Numbered from the stretch's first letter, positions 1 through 9,456 are shown. The stretch is DNA of 45,322 nt from Desulfobacterales bacterium (GCA_029211065.1 JARGFK010000029.1:1-45322); one strand, 5' to 3'. Notes: generated by a model not told the origin, from the sequence alone. Numbers and translations: made by a program.

Positions 1-90
1 CTTTACGAAAAATAGTTTGACAATTACTTCTCAAGGCCCACCAAACCCTACTTTACAAACTGACCGAGAATTGCTGGAAAATCATAAAAA

Positions 91-122
91 AACCCACGGC
101 CCTTTGGGACCGCGGGTTTTTT
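91..122. terminator. Bidirectional intrinsic terminator downstream of dnaK
   Basis: An 11-12 bp inverted repeat (AACCCACGGCCC pairing with GGACCGCGGGTT, with a TTTG loop and one internal mismatch) is flanked by an A-run on the left and a T-run on the right. It can therefore act as a Rho-independent terminator in both directions. It would end grpE-dnaK transcripts on the minus strand and any plus-strand transcript entering from the left. Only intergenic sequence is seen at bases 1-90. Confidence 0.75.
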
Positions 123-148
123 GTGATTTTTAGATGTGATGTATTCCC

Positions 149-178
149 CTCGCCGAAGCTCAACTGAGCGTAGGCGGG
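149..178. repeat. REP-like palindrome after dnaK
   Basis: A compact hairpin is formed by GCTCA and TGAGC separated by two bases, nested inside CGCC and GGCG arms. It lies in the non-coding stretch between dnaK and the terminator. It resembles small dispersed extragenic palindromes of many Proteobacteria and Desulfobacterota. Whether it is repeated elsewhere in this genome cannot be seen from one window. Confidence 0.4.
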
Positions 179-189
179 TTAAAGCTACG

Positions 190-255
190 GCGCAATTCCG
201 CTTTGATACCCCGCTGCTGGTCGAAGATCCCGGTTTATCGGGGCTGCGGGGAGCT
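190..255. repeat. Palindromic element abutting the dnaK stop codon
   Basis: CCCCGC at 209-214 pairs with GCGGGG at 246-251, and inside it CCCG pairs with CGGG around a short AT-rich loop, giving a two-storey hairpin just after the dnaK stop. The flanks (AATTCCGCTTTGATA on the left and AGCTTCATT on the right) look like those of a dispersed extragenic palindrome. In a dnaK transcript it could protect the 3' end. This is inferred from structure only. Confidence 0.4.
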
Positions 256-2175
256 TCATTTCTTATCGTCTTTTACTTCCTCAAAATCGGCATCCACCAC
301 ATCATCATCAGGCTTAGAGGCGCCGGGTTGATCGCCGCCCTGGGGCCCGGCCTGCTGGCCGCCGGCCTTGGAAGCCTGCTGGTACATGGCTTCCGCCAGC
401 TTATGGGATGTCTGGGTGAGTTCTTCCGTCAGTCGTTTGATTTCATCCGGGTCTTCACCTTCCATGGCCTTTCTAAGGGATTCAATCGCCGCCTCGACCT
501 TGGTTTTGGTCTCCGCGTCAACCTTGTCGCCCAGTTCTTTAATCGATTTTTCGGTGGAATAGATCATGGCATCGGCCGTGTTGCGGGCTTCCACCAGGAC
601 TTTTTTCTTTTTGTCATCATCTGCGTGGAGTTCGGCATCTTTGACCAGCTTGTCAATTTCTTCCTGGGACAGACCGCTGGAAGCCGTAATCTGAATCGAT
701 TGCTCCTTGCCGGTGGCCATGTCTTTGGCCGAGACATTTACGATTCCATTGGCATCGATATCAAAGGTGACTTCAATCTGCGGGACGCCTCTGGGCGCCG
801 GCGGTATGCCCACCAGTTCAAAACGACCCAGGGTTTTATTGCCAGCAGCCATTTCCCGTTCACCCTGAAGCACATGAATCGATACAGCCGGCTGGCTGTC
901 GGCGGCAGTCGAAAAAGTCTGGCTCTTCTTGGTGGGGATGGTCGTGTTTTTTTCGATCAGACGGGTCATGACACCCCCCAGGGTTTCGATGCCCAGGGAG
1001 AGAGGGGTAACATCCAGAAGCAGGACATCTTTAACGTCCCCTTTCAGAACACCTCCCTGAATAGCGGCGCCGATGGCAACGACTTCATCCGGGTTAACGC
1101 CCCTGTGGGGCTCTTTGCCGAAGAGTTTTTTAACCCGTTCCTGAACGGCCGGCATGCGGGTCATACCGCCCACAAGGATGACCTCATCCAGCTGACTGGC
1201 GGAAAGTCCGGCGTCTTTAAGGGCGGTAATGCAGGGCCGTTCAAGCTTGTCGAGCAGGTCGGACACGAGGGACTCCATCTTGGACCGCTTCAATTTGATA
1301 TTCAGGTGCTTGGGTCCGCTGGCGTCGGCGGTGATGAAGGGGAGATTCACATCGGTCTCAACAGAAGCGGACAGCTCCATTTTTGCTTTTTCAGCCGCTT
1401 CTTTCAATCGCTGCAGCGCCATTTTATCATTGCGGATGTCGATGCCCTGATCTTTTTTAAATTCCGACGCCATATAGTCGATAATTCGCAGATCAAAGTC
1501 TTCGCCGCCCAGATGGGTATCGCCATTGGTGGCCTTTACTTCGAAAACACCGTCGCCGATTTCAAGAATGGAAACATCAAATGTGCCGCCGCCGAGGTCA
1601 AAGACCGCAATCTTTTCATCTTTTTTCTTGTCGAGGCCATAAGCCAGGGAAGCTGCCGTGGGCTCATTGATGATCCTGAGTACATTCAATCCGGCGATTT
1701 TGCCGGCATCTTTGGTGGCCTGGCGCTGGCTGTCATTGAAATATGCCGGCACGGTAACGACCGCATCGGTCACTTTTTCCCCCAGATAATCTTCGGCCGA
1801 TTTTTTAATGTTTGCCAGAATATAGGACGAAATCTCAGCAGGGCTCAACTGCTTGCCGCGAACATTGATGTGGGCATCCCCGTTGGCGGCCTGTTCGATC
1901 TTATAAGGCAAAATTTTAATGTCGTTCTGTACTTCCGGTGAAGCGAATTTCCGGCCGATGAGTCTTTTGACTGCAAAAACCGTATTTTCGGGGTTTGTGA
2001 TGGCCTGGCGCTTGGCTATCTGCCCCACCAACCGCTCACCACTGCTGGAAACGGCAACAATAGATGGGGTTGTGCGGCCGCCTTCGGCATTGGTGATAAC
2101 TTTGGCTTCATTCCCCTCCATGATGGCCACGCAAGAGTTGGTGGTGCCCAAATCAATTCCGATTACCTTACCCAT
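256..2175 (-). CDS. dnaK: Molecular chaperone DnaK (Hsp70)
   Basis: ATP-driven cytoplasmic chaperone working with DnaJ and GrpE. At 639 residues it has the usual family length. The N-terminal nucleotide-binding domain shows the phosphate-1 signature [13 protein letters not shown] near residue 5, the second Hsp70 signature [14 protein letters not shown] near 195 and the third, VGGMTRMP, near 338. The substrate-binding beta domain occupies about 390-505, followed by the helical lid and an acidic tail ending EEVKDDKK, the conserved co-chaperone-binding tail. A strong GGAGG lies before the ATG. It follows grpE by 71 bases on the same strand, so the two probably form one heat-shock operon. No dnaJ or hrcA is present here, and no CIRCE repeat was found upstream of grpE. 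Confidence 0.97.
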   Translation of the reverse strand: MGKVIGIDLGTTNSCVAIMEGNEAKVITNAEGGRTTPSIVAVSSSGERLVGQIAKRQAITNPENTVFAVKRLIGRKFASPEVQNDIKILPYKIEQAANGDAHINVRGKQLSPAEISSYILANIKKSAEDYLGEKVTDAVVTVPAYFNDSQRQATKDAGKIAGLNVLRIINEPTAASLAYGLDKKKDEKIAVFDLGGGTFDVSILEIGDGVFEVKATNGDTHLGGEDFDLRIIDYMASEFKKDQGIDIRNDKMALQRLKEAAEKAKMELSASVETDVNLPFITADASGPKHLNIKLKRSKMESLVSDLLDKLERPCITALKDAGLSASQLDEVILVGGMTRMPAVQERVKKLFGKEPHRGVNPDEVVAIGAAIQGGVLKGDVKDVLLLDVTPLSLGIETLGGVMTRLIEKNTTIPTKKSQTFSTAADSQPAVSIHVLQGEREMAAGNKTLGRFELVGIPPAPRGVPQIEVTFDIDANGIVNVSAKDMATGKEQSIQITASSGLSQEEIDKLVKDAELHADDDKKKKVLVEARNTADAMIYSTEKSIKELGDKVDAETKTKVEAAIESLRKAMEGEDPDEIKRLTEELTQTSHKLAEAMYQQASKAGGQQAGPQGGDQPGASKPDDDVVDADFEEVKDDKK

Positions 2176-2246
2176 GTGTTTTCCTCCTTAAAATTGTATA
2201 TATTCTGTCAGGTTTTTATACGTTAACCTAAATTTAATGATAGTAT

Positions 2247-2816
2247 TTACTTTGAAACCACTACCATGGCCGGCCGCAGCAGCCGATCATGGAGCAGATA
2301 CCCTTTTTGCAGTTCTTTAGTGACGGTCTGGGCCGGAGCATCGCTCGTTTCCTCCTGCATGACAGCCTGGTGAAACGCTGGGTCAAAGGCCTGTTCCAGC
2401 GCCGCAATCGGTTTTACTCCGAATTTATCAAGAATTTTCAGTATTTCATCCAGGGTCATCTGAACCCCTTCGATCACGCAGAGGTTCGAATTTTTATCGT
2501 CGCAAGATGAGTGGATGGCCCGCTCGAGGTTGTCAACCACGGCAAGTAATTCCATGATCAAAGAGTCATTTGCATATTTTCTGAAATCATCCATCTGACG
2601 GGCGGTGCGTTTCTTGTAATTTTCAAGTTCAGCCGCATTTCTCAGGAAACGGTCATAATTCTCTTTGGCTTCCTGCTCTTTTTCTTCCAGTTTGGTCTTC
2701 AGCTCTTCAATCAGAAACGCACTTTTTTTCTTTTCTTTTTTAGTCGTATCCGCTTTTGGTTCAGCTGCTGTGTCCCTATCTGCGGTTTCGGCTTGCTTTA
2801 TGGCTTTTTCAGTCAT
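2247..2816 (-). CDS. grpE: Nucleotide exchange factor GrpE
   Basis: Cytoplasmic co-chaperone that releases ADP from DnaK. At 189 residues it is normal for GrpE. The first 35 residues are a charged, disordered Lys/Glu/Ala region, followed by the long parallel coiled coil (about 35-110), where the motif LENYKKR sits. The C-terminal beta domain carries the family signature around GYLLHDRLLRPAMVVVSK. It lies directly upstream of dnaK on the same strand, so translation of the two is probably linked by a shared transcript. The start is the ATG with GGAG about 11 bases ahead. Confidence 0.95.
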   Translation of the reverse strand: MTEKAIKQAETADRDTAAEPKADTTKKEKKKSAFLIEELKTKLEEKEQEAKENYDRFLRNAAELENYKKRTARQMDDFRKYANDSLIMELLAVVDNLERAIHSSCDDKNSNLCVIEGVQMTLDEILKILDKFGVKPIAALEQAFDPAFHQAVMQEETSDAPAQTVTKELQKGYLLHDRLLRPAMVVVSK

Positions 2817-2930
2817 CAGACGGTGCTTTCTCCAAAAATATAAGGGGTATACCCAAAATAAAAAGAATGCGGGGCAACACCCGAAAATAAATCACAAAAT
2901 TCAAATAAATCCCTTTGACTTTTGACCAGA

Positions 2931-2958
2931 AAAATAAGACTGTTTGTAACGATGTCAA
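2931..2958 (-). promoter_or_regulatory. Candidate promoter for grpE-dnaK
   Basis: On the minus strand a perfect -35 box TTGACA (2953-2958) is followed after 16 bases by TATTTT (2931-2936). This lies about 115 bases upstream of grpE. The extended CCTTGACA context could also be read by a heat-shock sigma factor, but no good CCCCAT-type -10 box is seen. No CIRCE inverted repeat is present. Confidence 0.35.
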
Positions 2959-3089
2959 GGTGTTAATTGCGATGTTTGTTGCTTTCGGCAGTTTTTTTGA
3001 AAGGGGCGGTTTGTCTGCCGTTCAACCTCTCGGCGACCAACGGAAGTCTGGCGGATGTTCACCGGCCACAAAAGGCGGAACATGGTAGA

Positions 3090-3346
3090 ATGGTTGTGCA
3101 CCCCCTATCGTATTTCATCTGAAAAAAGGGAGTCAAAAATAGGCCGGGGTCAAACCACGACACAAACCGCATCATTTATCGCTGCTTCCTTCCGGACCTG
3201 ACGAGGTTCATGACCGTCTGTTGCGCGGCGTCCGGCCGGTATGACTTGCCGAATTTCAGAAAATAAATCCTCTAGGGGGAATTCAGCCCCGCATAAAGCG
3301 GATTTCGGGACAAGGGCACCGCTAACTCCCCGCCTAGCACAACCGG
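3090..3346 (-). ncRNA. ffs: Signal recognition particle RNA, large bacterial type
   Basis: RNA scaffold of the signal recognition particle, which binds Ffh and targets membrane and secreted proteins. The S-domain apical core AGGTCCGGAAGGAAGCAGC is present on the minus strand (complement near 3180-3205). Upstream lies the Alu-type 5' domain with GTGCTAGGCGGGGAG and AGCGGTGCCC, as in the Bacillus scRNA. The ends pair: GGTTGTGC at the 5' end with GCACAACC near 3092. Several successive helix-5 segments also pair, such as CCCCCTA with TAGGGGG, TCTGAAA with TTTCAGA, and AGTCA with TGACT. The length is about 255 nt rather than the short 4.5S form. A consensus promoter sits exactly upstream. An open reading frame overlapping it is a shadow of the RNA. 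Confidence 0.93.
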
Positions 3347-3351
3347 TTAGG

Positions 3352-3380
3352 TTTATAGTCGTTAAAAGCGGTTTTATCAA
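3352..3380 (-). promoter_or_regulatory. Sigma-70 promoter of the SRP RNA
   Basis: Minus-strand -35 box TTGATA (3375-3380) and -10 box TATAAA (3352-3357) are separated by exactly 17 bases. Transcription would begin near 3345, which coincides with the first paired base of the SRP RNA terminal helix. This agreement supports both calls. Confidence 0.8.
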
Positions 3381-3564
3381 GAGAAAACACGGTCGGCATC
3401 GATGGGGAGTGAAAAAAAGAAATATCACAAAATAACCATTCATTTATCCGGCGGCACACCATATCAAGTGTTTTTCATTGACTTGAAAGGGGCTTTGTCG
3501 TAGCCTGTCAATATTAAAATATTTCGGGTAAATAGACGAGGCCATTGCCAATGGAAGGAAAAAT

Positions 3565-3957
3565 ATGAAAACGATATCAATGATAGCAGCGTTATTGGCC
3601 TGTATTATTGTTTTTACGGGTTGTGTCGCGCTGGTCGCCGGTACGGCCGCCGGTGTCAGTGTATATACCTATATAAATGGCGAATTGAAACGTTCCTATC
3701 CGGAATCGTTTGATAAAATTTACGCCATATGCATCGACACCCTCGAAGGTCTTAAGATCAATATCGAGGAAAAAGAATCGGACGGGATTGGCGCCACCAT
3801 CAATGCCAAGCGGGTCGACGGGACACCTGTCTGGGTAAAGGTCTTTATGATTACCCCAAAAATCACCGAGGTGTCCGTCCGTTCAGGTGTGGTGGGCGTA
3901 TGGGACAAAAAAGTTTCCGAGTTGATTCATGCCAGTATCGCGCAAAGGTTGCCCTAA
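3565..3957 (+). CDS. DUF3568 family lipoprotein
   Basis: A 130-residue small envelope protein. Residues 1-19 form a lipoprotein signal peptide ending in a lipobox VFTGC with the acylated Cys at about 20. It is followed by a Gly/Ala-rich hydrophobic stretch and the sequence YTYINGELKRSYP typical of DUF3568. The mature part is a small alpha/beta domain of unknown function. The ATG is preceded by GGAAGGA. It overlaps the start of tilS by 29 bases in another frame, so tilS translation may be coupled to it. No enzymatic role can be inferred. Confidence 0.75.
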   Translation: MKTISMIAALLACIIVFTGCVALVAGTAAGVSVYTYINGELKRSYPESFDKIYAICIDTLEGLKINIEEKESDGIGATINAKRVDGTPVWVKVFMITPKITEVSVRSGVVGVWDKKVSELIHASIAQRLP

Positions 3958-5398
3958 CAAACTCATTCGTGAAACCGAACGGACGATCAAAGCATATGGA
4001 ATGTTTCAGCCCGGCGATTCTGTTCTGGTTGGGGTTTCCGGCGGGCCGGATTCAGTTGCACTGCTCTATGTGCTGAACATGCTCGCGTCCCGGCTATCCC
4101 TGGGACTGGGAGTCGCACACCTGAACCATTGTTTGCGTAAAAAAGCGTCAGATCAAGATGCCGCCTTTGTCGAATCCCTCGCAAAAAAATTAGACCTTCC
4201 CTGTTATATCCAGAAAACGGATATACGGGCCTATCAGCACCGGCACAAGCTTTCCCTTGAAGAGGCGGCCCGCCAGGTTCGTTATACCTTTTATAAAAGC
4301 GTCGCAGGGGCGCACCGGTTTGGCAAGGTCGCCCTGGGGCATCATTCGGATGATAACGCCGAACTGGTATTAATGTATCTGTTTCGCGGGAGCGGGGCCC
4401 TGGGCCTTGGGGGGATTCCGCCCGTGCGCGATGCGGCGATTGTTCGGCCGTTTATCGAAGTGGGGCGGTCTGAAATAATGGAATTTTTAGATCAGAACGG
4501 TCTTGAATATGTTTGTGACCGATCCAATCAGGATGTGCGGTTTTTGCGCAACCGGGTGCGCCAGGAGCTGATCCCGCTCTTAAAAAAAGAGTATAATCCA
4601 AAGATTGTGGATTCCCTGAACAGGGTTTCGGCCATTTTAAGATCGGAAGACGAATGGCTGGAAGCACTGGTGGCACCCCTTTACGACCAGGTCATAGCTG
4701 CTGCGCAAGAACATAAAATAACCCTTTCGGCTCTAAAGTTGGGCCGCCTGCCGTCAGCTGCCGTCAGACGGATCGTCCGGCGGGCGATAGCTGCCATCAA
4801 GGGAGATTTGCGCCGAATCAGCTTCAGGCACATCCATGCAATTAGGCAGCTGACAGCGTCCGGCCCGGAGATGAAGCGGCTGGATCTTCCCGACCGGATC
4901 TGCGTCCGGCGCGAAGGTGAACACTTGGTTTTTTCAAAGGAAGCAATGCCGCTGCGTCAACTTGGTGGTTCATCCGGAGCGGCGCAATCGATTTCAAGAG
5001 CGCCGGATTATAGTTATGAAGTCAGGGAGCCGGGCATATTGCTGATCAGGGAGATCGATTGCTGTCTGACGTTTGAGGCGGTGGACAAAAAAAGGCTAAA
5101 GAATTTTCGTCAAGCTGGACATTCCACCGCTTTTCTTGATATGGATAGATTGCACTTTCCGTTGAAGGTCAGAAATTACAGATCCGGAGATTGTTTTACC
5201 CCGCTGGGGATGACGGGAACTCAAAAGATAAATAAATATTTTATCGACAACAAGGTCCCGCGAGCCGAAAGGCGCCGGTGTCCGCTGCTGCTGAGCGCCG
5301 GGAAAATTATCTGGGTCGCGGGGCATCGCATCGCTGAATCGGTCAAAATTTTGCCGACAACCCAAAGCGCCTTAAAAGTGGAACAGGTGCTTGCCTAA
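3929..5398 (+). CDS. tilS: tRNA(Ile)-lysidine synthase TilS
   Basis: ATP-dependent enzyme that converts C34 of the tRNA-Ile CAU anticodon to lysidine, so the codon AUA is read as isoleucine. The N-terminal PP-loop ATPase motif SGGPDS is at residues 37-42, followed by conserved NHCLRKKASDQDAAFV and GHHSDDNAELVLM segments. A central TilS substrate-binding domain and the C-terminal TilS_C domain (RNYRSGDCFTPLGM...KINKYFIDNKVP, about 410-489) complete the three-domain form, giving 489 residues. The start lies inside the end of the DUF3568 gene. No later in-frame start codon keeps the conserved N-terminal helix, so the overlapping start is preferred. Confidence 0.95.
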   Translation: MPVSRKGCPNKLIRETERTIKAYGMFQPGDSVLVGVSGGPDSVALLYVLNMLASRLSLGLGVAHLNHCLRKKASDQDAAFVESLAKKLDLPCYIQKTDIRAYQHRHKLSLEEAARQVRYTFYKSVAGAHRFGKVALGHHSDDNAELVLMYLFRGSGALGLGGIPPVRDAAIVRPFIEVGRSEIMEFLDQNGLEYVCDRSNQDVRFLRNRVRQELIPLLKKEYNPKIVDSLNRVSAILRSEDEWLEALVAPLYDQVIAAAQEHKITLSALKLGRLPSAAVRRIVRRAIAAIKGDLRRISFRHIHAIRQLTASGPEMKRLDLPDRICVRREGEHLVFSKEAMPLRQLGGSSGAAQSISRAPDYSYEVREPGILLIREIDCCLTFEAVDKKRLKNFRQAGHSTAFLDMDRLHFPLKVRNYRSGDCFTPLGMTGTQKINKYFIDNKVPRAERRRCPLLLSAGKIIWVAGHRIAESVKILPTTQSALKVEQVLA

Positions 5399-5532
5399 CG
5401 GTTAATGATGATTAATATGGTGCCAGGGTTTTTAAAACAACCCGTTGTCGGGCGAAAATACATCCATAGAATCGTCGCATTTATACCGCTTTTCATCATA
5501 AAGTTCCGTAACAATGAATTGCGGTATAAGGG

Positions 5533-5579
5533 GTTGTAGAAAAAAACGTTGGGGATAACGAAACGTTTTTTTTGACAAC
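5533..5579. terminator. AT-rich inverted repeat between tilS and ftsH
   Basis: AAAAAAACGTT and AACGTTTTTTT form an 11-bp stem around a loop of about 11 bases. It is extended by GTTGT and ACAAC at the outer edges. In the tilS direction the T-run makes it a plausible, if GC-poor, terminator. The right arm ends in TTGACA (5572-5577), which could double as a -35 element for ftsH, although no convincing -10 was identified. Confidence 0.45.
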
Positions 5580-5646
5580 CGATATAAGCGCTTAAGCTGA
5601 TTCAGACAACCGTTTTATTATAAACATAGTGGGGAGGACCGTTCAT

Positions 5647-7497
5647 TTGAATCCGTTTTACAAAAATTTGGCATTATGGCTTGTGATCACCCTGATGATG
5701 ATCATGCTGTATAATCTGTTTAATCAACAGCACGTGACGGAAGCAAAAATCAGTTACACGGATTTTCTCGGCATGGTTGAAAAAGGGCAGGTTGCCGAGG
5801 TCGTGATTCAGGGTCAAGACCTTTTTGTAACTGATGAAAATCGAAACCGATATAAAATTTATGCGCCACCGGACGGCGACCTGATTAAAACCCTCCGACA
5901 AAAGGGTGTATCCATTCAGGCCAAACCCCCCAGCGAGTCTCCCTGGTACATGTCCATTCTGGTTTCCTGGTTCCCCATGATTGTGCTCATCGGCATCTGG
6001 ATATTTTTCATGCGTCAGATGCAGTCCGGCGGGGGTAAGGCCCTTTCTTTCGGTAAAAGCCGGGCCCGGCTCTCATCCGATCAGTCCGCCAAAGTCACAT
6101 TTGCGGATGTTGCCGGCATCGATGAAGCCAAGGAAGAGCTGGGTGAAATTGTCGAGTTCCTGCGGGAGCCCAAAAAGTTTACCCGTCTGGGGGGGCGCAT
6201 CCCCAAAGGGGTCTTGTTGATGGGACCTCCGGGAACGGGTAAAACCCTTCTGGGACGCGCCATCGCCGGGGAAGCCGGCGTGCCTTTCTTCAGCATCAGC
6301 GGGTCGGACTTTGTGGAGATGTTTGTGGGCGTGGGTGCATCCCGGGTGAGGGATCTTTTTGTTCAGGGCAAAAAAAACGCCCCCTGCATCATCTTTATTG
6401 ATGAGATCGATGCAGTCGGCCGGCACCGCGGCGCCGGCCTCGGCGGCGGCCATGATGAAAGAGAACAGACCCTGAACCAGCTCCTGGTTGAAATGGATGG
6501 ATTTGAATCCAACGAGGGCGTCATTTTGATCGCCGCCACCAACCGTCCCGATGTACTGGATCCCGCCCTGCTGCGGCCGGGCCGTTTCGACCGGCAGGTG
6601 GTTGTTTCGCTGCCGGATATCAGGGGCCGGGAAAAAATCCTTGCGGTCCATATGCGCAAAACACCGATTGCCGCGGATGTCAATGCCTTAATCCTGGCAA
6701 AAGGAACACCGGGTTTTTCAGGTGCCGACCTGGAGAACCTCGTTAATGAGGCCGCTCTGCTGGCGGCCAAAAGAAACAAAGAAAAAATTGAAATGGTCGA
6801 CTTTGAGGAATCCAAGGACAAAGTCTATATGGGTCTGGAGCGCAAGTCGAAAGTTATTTCGGATGAGGATAAAAAAACCACGGCATATCACGAAGGCGGA
6901 CATGCCCTGGTGGCTCGGTTTCTCCCCTTTACCGATGCCGTCAACAAGATCACCATTATTCCCAGGGGGCGGGCTGCCGGCGTGACCTGGTTTCTGCCCG
7001 AAGAAAGAGATTTTAAATACAAAGACCAATTGGAGAGCGAGCTTGCCGTGGCCTTTGGCGGACGCGTTGCCGAAGAAATCGTTTTCAAACGCATCAGCAC
7101 AGGGGCTTCCAACGATATTAAGCAAGCCACCGAGCTTGCCCAGAAGATGGTGCGGGCCTGGGGCATGAGCGAAAACCTGGGACCGCTCTCTTACTCCAAA
7201 GATGAAGAACATATCTTTCTGGGACGTGAAATCGCTCAGCACCGGGATTACTCTGAAGAAACCGCCCGCAAAATCGATGCAGAAGTGAACAACCTGATCA
7301 TCAATGCGTATAGACGCGCCAAGGAAGTTTTGGAAGAAAATATCGATGTTCTTCATAAACTGGCGGAGAACCTGCTTGAAAAAGAGACGGTCATGGGGGC
7401 TGAACTGGATGCGCTTATAAAGACAATGAAACCGGAATTTCAGCGGCCGTCTAAGCCGGCGGAAGAAACGGATAAAAAAGAAAATTCCGAAAGCTAA
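5647..7497 (+). CDS. ftsH: ATP-dependent zinc metalloprotease FtsH
   Basis: Membrane-anchored AAA+ protease that degrades misfolded membrane proteins and regulatory substrates. The order is: a transmembrane helix near residues 6-24, a small periplasmic domain, a second transmembrane helix near 105-122, then the AAA domain with Walker A GPPGTGKT (about 192), Walker [11 protein letters not shown] and the second region of homology [20 protein letters not shown]. The M41 zinc site HEGGH is near 414. A GTG at 5629 opens the same frame, but GGGGAGG at 5631-5637 is ideally placed nine bases before the TTG at 5647, so that TTG is taken as the start (616 residues). The C-terminal tail is Lys/Glu-rich. 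It leads the ftsH-folP-ybbR group. Confidence 0.96.
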   Translation: MNPFYKNLALWLVITLMMIMLYNLFNQQHVTEAKISYTDFLGMVEKGQVAEVVIQGQDLFVTDENRNRYKIYAPPDGDLIKTLRQKGVSIQAKPPSESPWYMSILVSWFPMIVLIGIWIFFMRQMQSGGGKALSFGKSRARLSSDQSAKVTFADVAGIDEAKEELGEIVEFLREPKKFTRLGGRIPKGVLLMGPPGTGKTLLGRAIAGEAGVPFFSISGSDFVEMFVGVGASRVRDLFVQGKKNAPCIIFIDEIDAVGRHRGAGLGGGHDEREQTLNQLLVEMDGFESNEGVILIAATNRPDVLDPALLRPGRFDRQVVVSLPDIRGREKILAVHMRKTPIAADVNALILAKGTPGFSGADLENLVNEAALLAAKRNKEKIEMVDFEESKDKVYMGLERKSKVISDEDKKTTAYHEGGHALVARFLPFTDAVNKITIIPRGRAAGVTWFLPEERDFKYKDQLESELAVAFGGRVAEEIVFKRISTGASNDIKQATELAQKMVRAWGMSENLGPLSYSKDEEHIFLGREIAQHRDYSEETARKIDAEVNNLIINAYRRAKEVLEENIDVLHKLAENLLEKETVMGAELDALIKTMKPEFQRPSKPAEETDKKENSES

Positions 7498-7596
7498 AAC
7501 GGTCTTATCTTGTTCATTATCCCCTCAGGCTGCCGGCAATCCGTTTGTCAACGGCCGTAGATCCTTTTTGAGGGCGCCGGGTAAAAACCAATAGTC

Positions 7597-8472
7597 ATGG
7601 GGATACACACATTAGCCTGGGGGGCGCACTGCCTCTCGTTCGGCCGACGGACCAATATCATGGGGGTTTTAAATGTTACCCCCGATTCATTTTCCGACGG
7701 CGGCCGATTCTATCCGTGCGATCTGGCTGTCGCCCAGGGCCTGAAACTGGTTCAGTCCGGCGCCGACATCCTGGACATCGGCGGAGAATCGACGCGTCCG
7801 TTTTCCGAACCGCTCTCCGCCGAAGAGGAAATCCGGCGCGTTCTACCGGTGATTAAAAAGCTCTCCCCTCAAATTTCCATTCCGATTTCCATCGATACCA
7901 CCAAAGCCCGGGTGGCCCGGCAAGCCCTTGAGGCCGGGGCCGCCATGATCAATGATATCGGCGCGCTGCGCCTTGATCCGGACATGGCAAGGGTGGCCGC
8001 GGAATATCAGGTGCCGATTATTCTGATGCATATGAAGGGGACCCCTAAAACCATGCAGGTCGCACCCCGTTATGACAACCTGATGGCGGAAATTAAATCG
8101 TTCCTGTCGGAAGCTGCCGCCCGGGCGCAGGCAGGCGGAGTCCCCGGAACGCACATTATCATTGATCCGGGGATCGGTTTTGGTAAAACATTTCATCACA
8201 ATCTGGCCATCATCAACCGGCTATCTGAACTCAAGTCCCTGGGCTTTCCCATTCTGGTGGGGCCGTCCCGAAAAGCGTTTATTCGAAACATTCTCAAAGG
8301 CGAAGGCGACGCGGATATCGATCCGGATTCCGAACTTGTGGAAACAGGCACCCAGGCCGCGATTGCTGCAGCGGTCATAAGGGGGGCCGACATCGTCAGG
8401 GTGCATGATGTTGCCCGGACCCGGCCGACCGCAGCGATTTGTGACGCGATTAAAAAGGCATCGGGCGATTGA
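7597..8472 (+). CDS. folP: Dihydropteroate synthase FolP
   Basis: Cytoplasmic folate-biosynthesis enzyme that joins 6-hydroxymethyl-dihydropterin pyrophosphate and p-aminobenzoate. The 291-residue TIM barrel shows NIMGVLNVTPDSFSDGG near residues 20-36, DIGGESTRPF near 61, the MHMKGTPKTMQ strand, DPGIGFGKTFHHN near 190, GPSRKAF near 222 and the closing RVHDV motif. Its stop codon overlaps a potential upstream start of the YbbR gene and lies 20 bases before the preferred one, so the two are probably translated from one mRNA. In relatives such as Geobacter a diadenylate cyclase gene normally sits between these two. It is absent here. Confidence 0.95.
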   Translation: MGIHTLAWGAHCLSFGRRTNIMGVLNVTPDSFSDGGRFYPCDLAVAQGLKLVQSGADILDIGGESTRPFSEPLSAEEEIRRVLPVIKKLSPQISIPISIDTTKARVARQALEAGAAMINDIGALRLDPDMARVAAEYQVPIILMHMKGTPKTMQVAPRYDNLMAEIKSFLSEAAARAQAGGVPGTHIIIDPGIGFGKTFHHNLAIINRLSELKSLGFPILVGPSRKAFIRNILKGEGDADIDPDSELVETGTQAAIAAAVIRGADIVRVHDVARTRPTAAICDAIKKASGD

Positions 8473-8492
8473 CCAGCCGCAGGAAATTGCCA

Positions 8493-9401
8493 ATGATTCG
8501 ATCCGGCCAGTTGAAATGGATTTTTGTCCTTGGGCTGATGGGGCTCTGTTTTGTCTTGCTGTGGCCCGGCATGACAACGGATGAAGTCGACTGGTATGTC
8601 CCAATCGAAATTGAAAACCTGCCTAAGGGGTTGATCGCAATCCAGTCGCACCCAAAGGGGGTTGAAATCCGGGTACGCGGACCCCGGACGGTTGTTCAAA
8701 CCCTTTCTGACCAAAAAATTGAATACCGCTTAAATCTGGGAGACGCAACACCCGGAATGCATGCTGTCGTTATCGACCCCAATTTAATCGGGCTGCCAAA
8801 GGGCCTGAAGATCCGGTCGGTAAATCCTTCCCGGTTTTCAGTTAAGATCGAAAACGAGATCAACAAAGAATTGCCTGTCAGAGTATCTTTTCAGGGAGAA
8901 CCTGCCCCCGGTTTTTTTATTGCCGATGCGCTCGCCATACCGGATGCCGTTGTTTTGCGAGGTCCTGAAAGCGTCTTGGCGCCCCTGACGAAAATAGAAA
9001 CAAAGCCGATTGACGTGGGCGGTTTAAATGAAACGTTCAGAAAAGAAGTACCACTTGATTTGGCCGAAGGGCTTGATGTAGTTTCAGCTTCCCGGCTGAC
9101 GATGGTTGCGGTTACCGTCGCCGAGAAAGTTACAACCAAAAAGATGGAAAATGTGCCGATTCAGGGAAAAAACACACGTTATCGGTACCGGATTTCACCG
9201 GCCACGCTAAGAATCGTCGTAAAGGGACCGGCACAGGTCCTTGAAAAGCTGGACGCAGCCCGGGACATAAGCGTAACGGTGGATCTAAAGGGATTGGCTC
9301 CGGGTACGTATACGAAAAGGGCGGCCTTTACCCTGCCGGTCCAAGCGACCCTGGTTAGCGCTGAGCCGGAAGAGTTTAAAGTAACGCTGACGGTCCGTTA
9401 G
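8493..9401 (+). CDS. YbbR/CdaR-domain membrane-anchored protein
   Basis: A 302-residue protein with one N-terminal transmembrane helix (about residues 8-27, followed by a WPGM segment) and three to four YbbR repeats of about 80 residues outside the membrane, seen as recurring blocks such as GLxxxxxPxxVxVRGP. CdaR proteins with this architecture bind and modulate the diadenylate cyclase CdaA. A TTG at 8469 overlaps the folP stop in the same frame, but the ATG at 8493 has AGGA at an ideal distance and is preferred. No cdaA is adjacent, so the regulated partner is unclear. The next gene is coaX, not the usual glmM. Confidence 0.82.
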   Translation: MIRSGQLKWIFVLGLMGLCFVLLWPGMTTDEVDWYVPIEIENLPKGLIAIQSHPKGVEIRVRGPRTVVQTLSDQKIEYRLNLGDATPGMHAVVIDPNLIGLPKGLKIRSVNPSRFSVKIENEINKELPVRVSFQGEPAPGFFIADALAIPDAVVLRGPESVLAPLTKIETKPIDVGGLNETFRKEVPLDLAEGLDVVSASRLTMVAVTVAEKVTTKKMENVPIQGKNTRYRYRISPATLRIVVKGPAQVLEKLDAARDISVTVDLKGLAPGTYTKRAAFTLPVQATLVSAEPEEFKVTLTVR

Positions 9402-9456
9402 CCCGGATATTTCATGAAAAGTTTTCAGCAAGAATTAAAAATTAAGGATTGCAGCG

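Noticed and set aside
136-1941. 601-residue reading frame on the plus strand, antisense to dnaK
   Set aside because: It is a codon-bias shadow of dnaK with no ribosome-binding site and no recognisable protein domain.
2817-3089. Possible CIRCE element upstream of grpE
   Set aside because: No TTAGCACTC-N9-GAGTGCTAA repeat was found, so HrcA control is not supported.
3150-3443. 97-residue reading frame on the minus strand
   Set aside because: It runs across the SRP RNA and its promoter. The conserved RNA core and base-paired ends explain the sequence, and the protein has no family features.
6889-6903. HEGGH in FtsH in place of the common HEAGH
   Set aside because: The catalytic HExxH pattern is intact, so no loss of function is implied.
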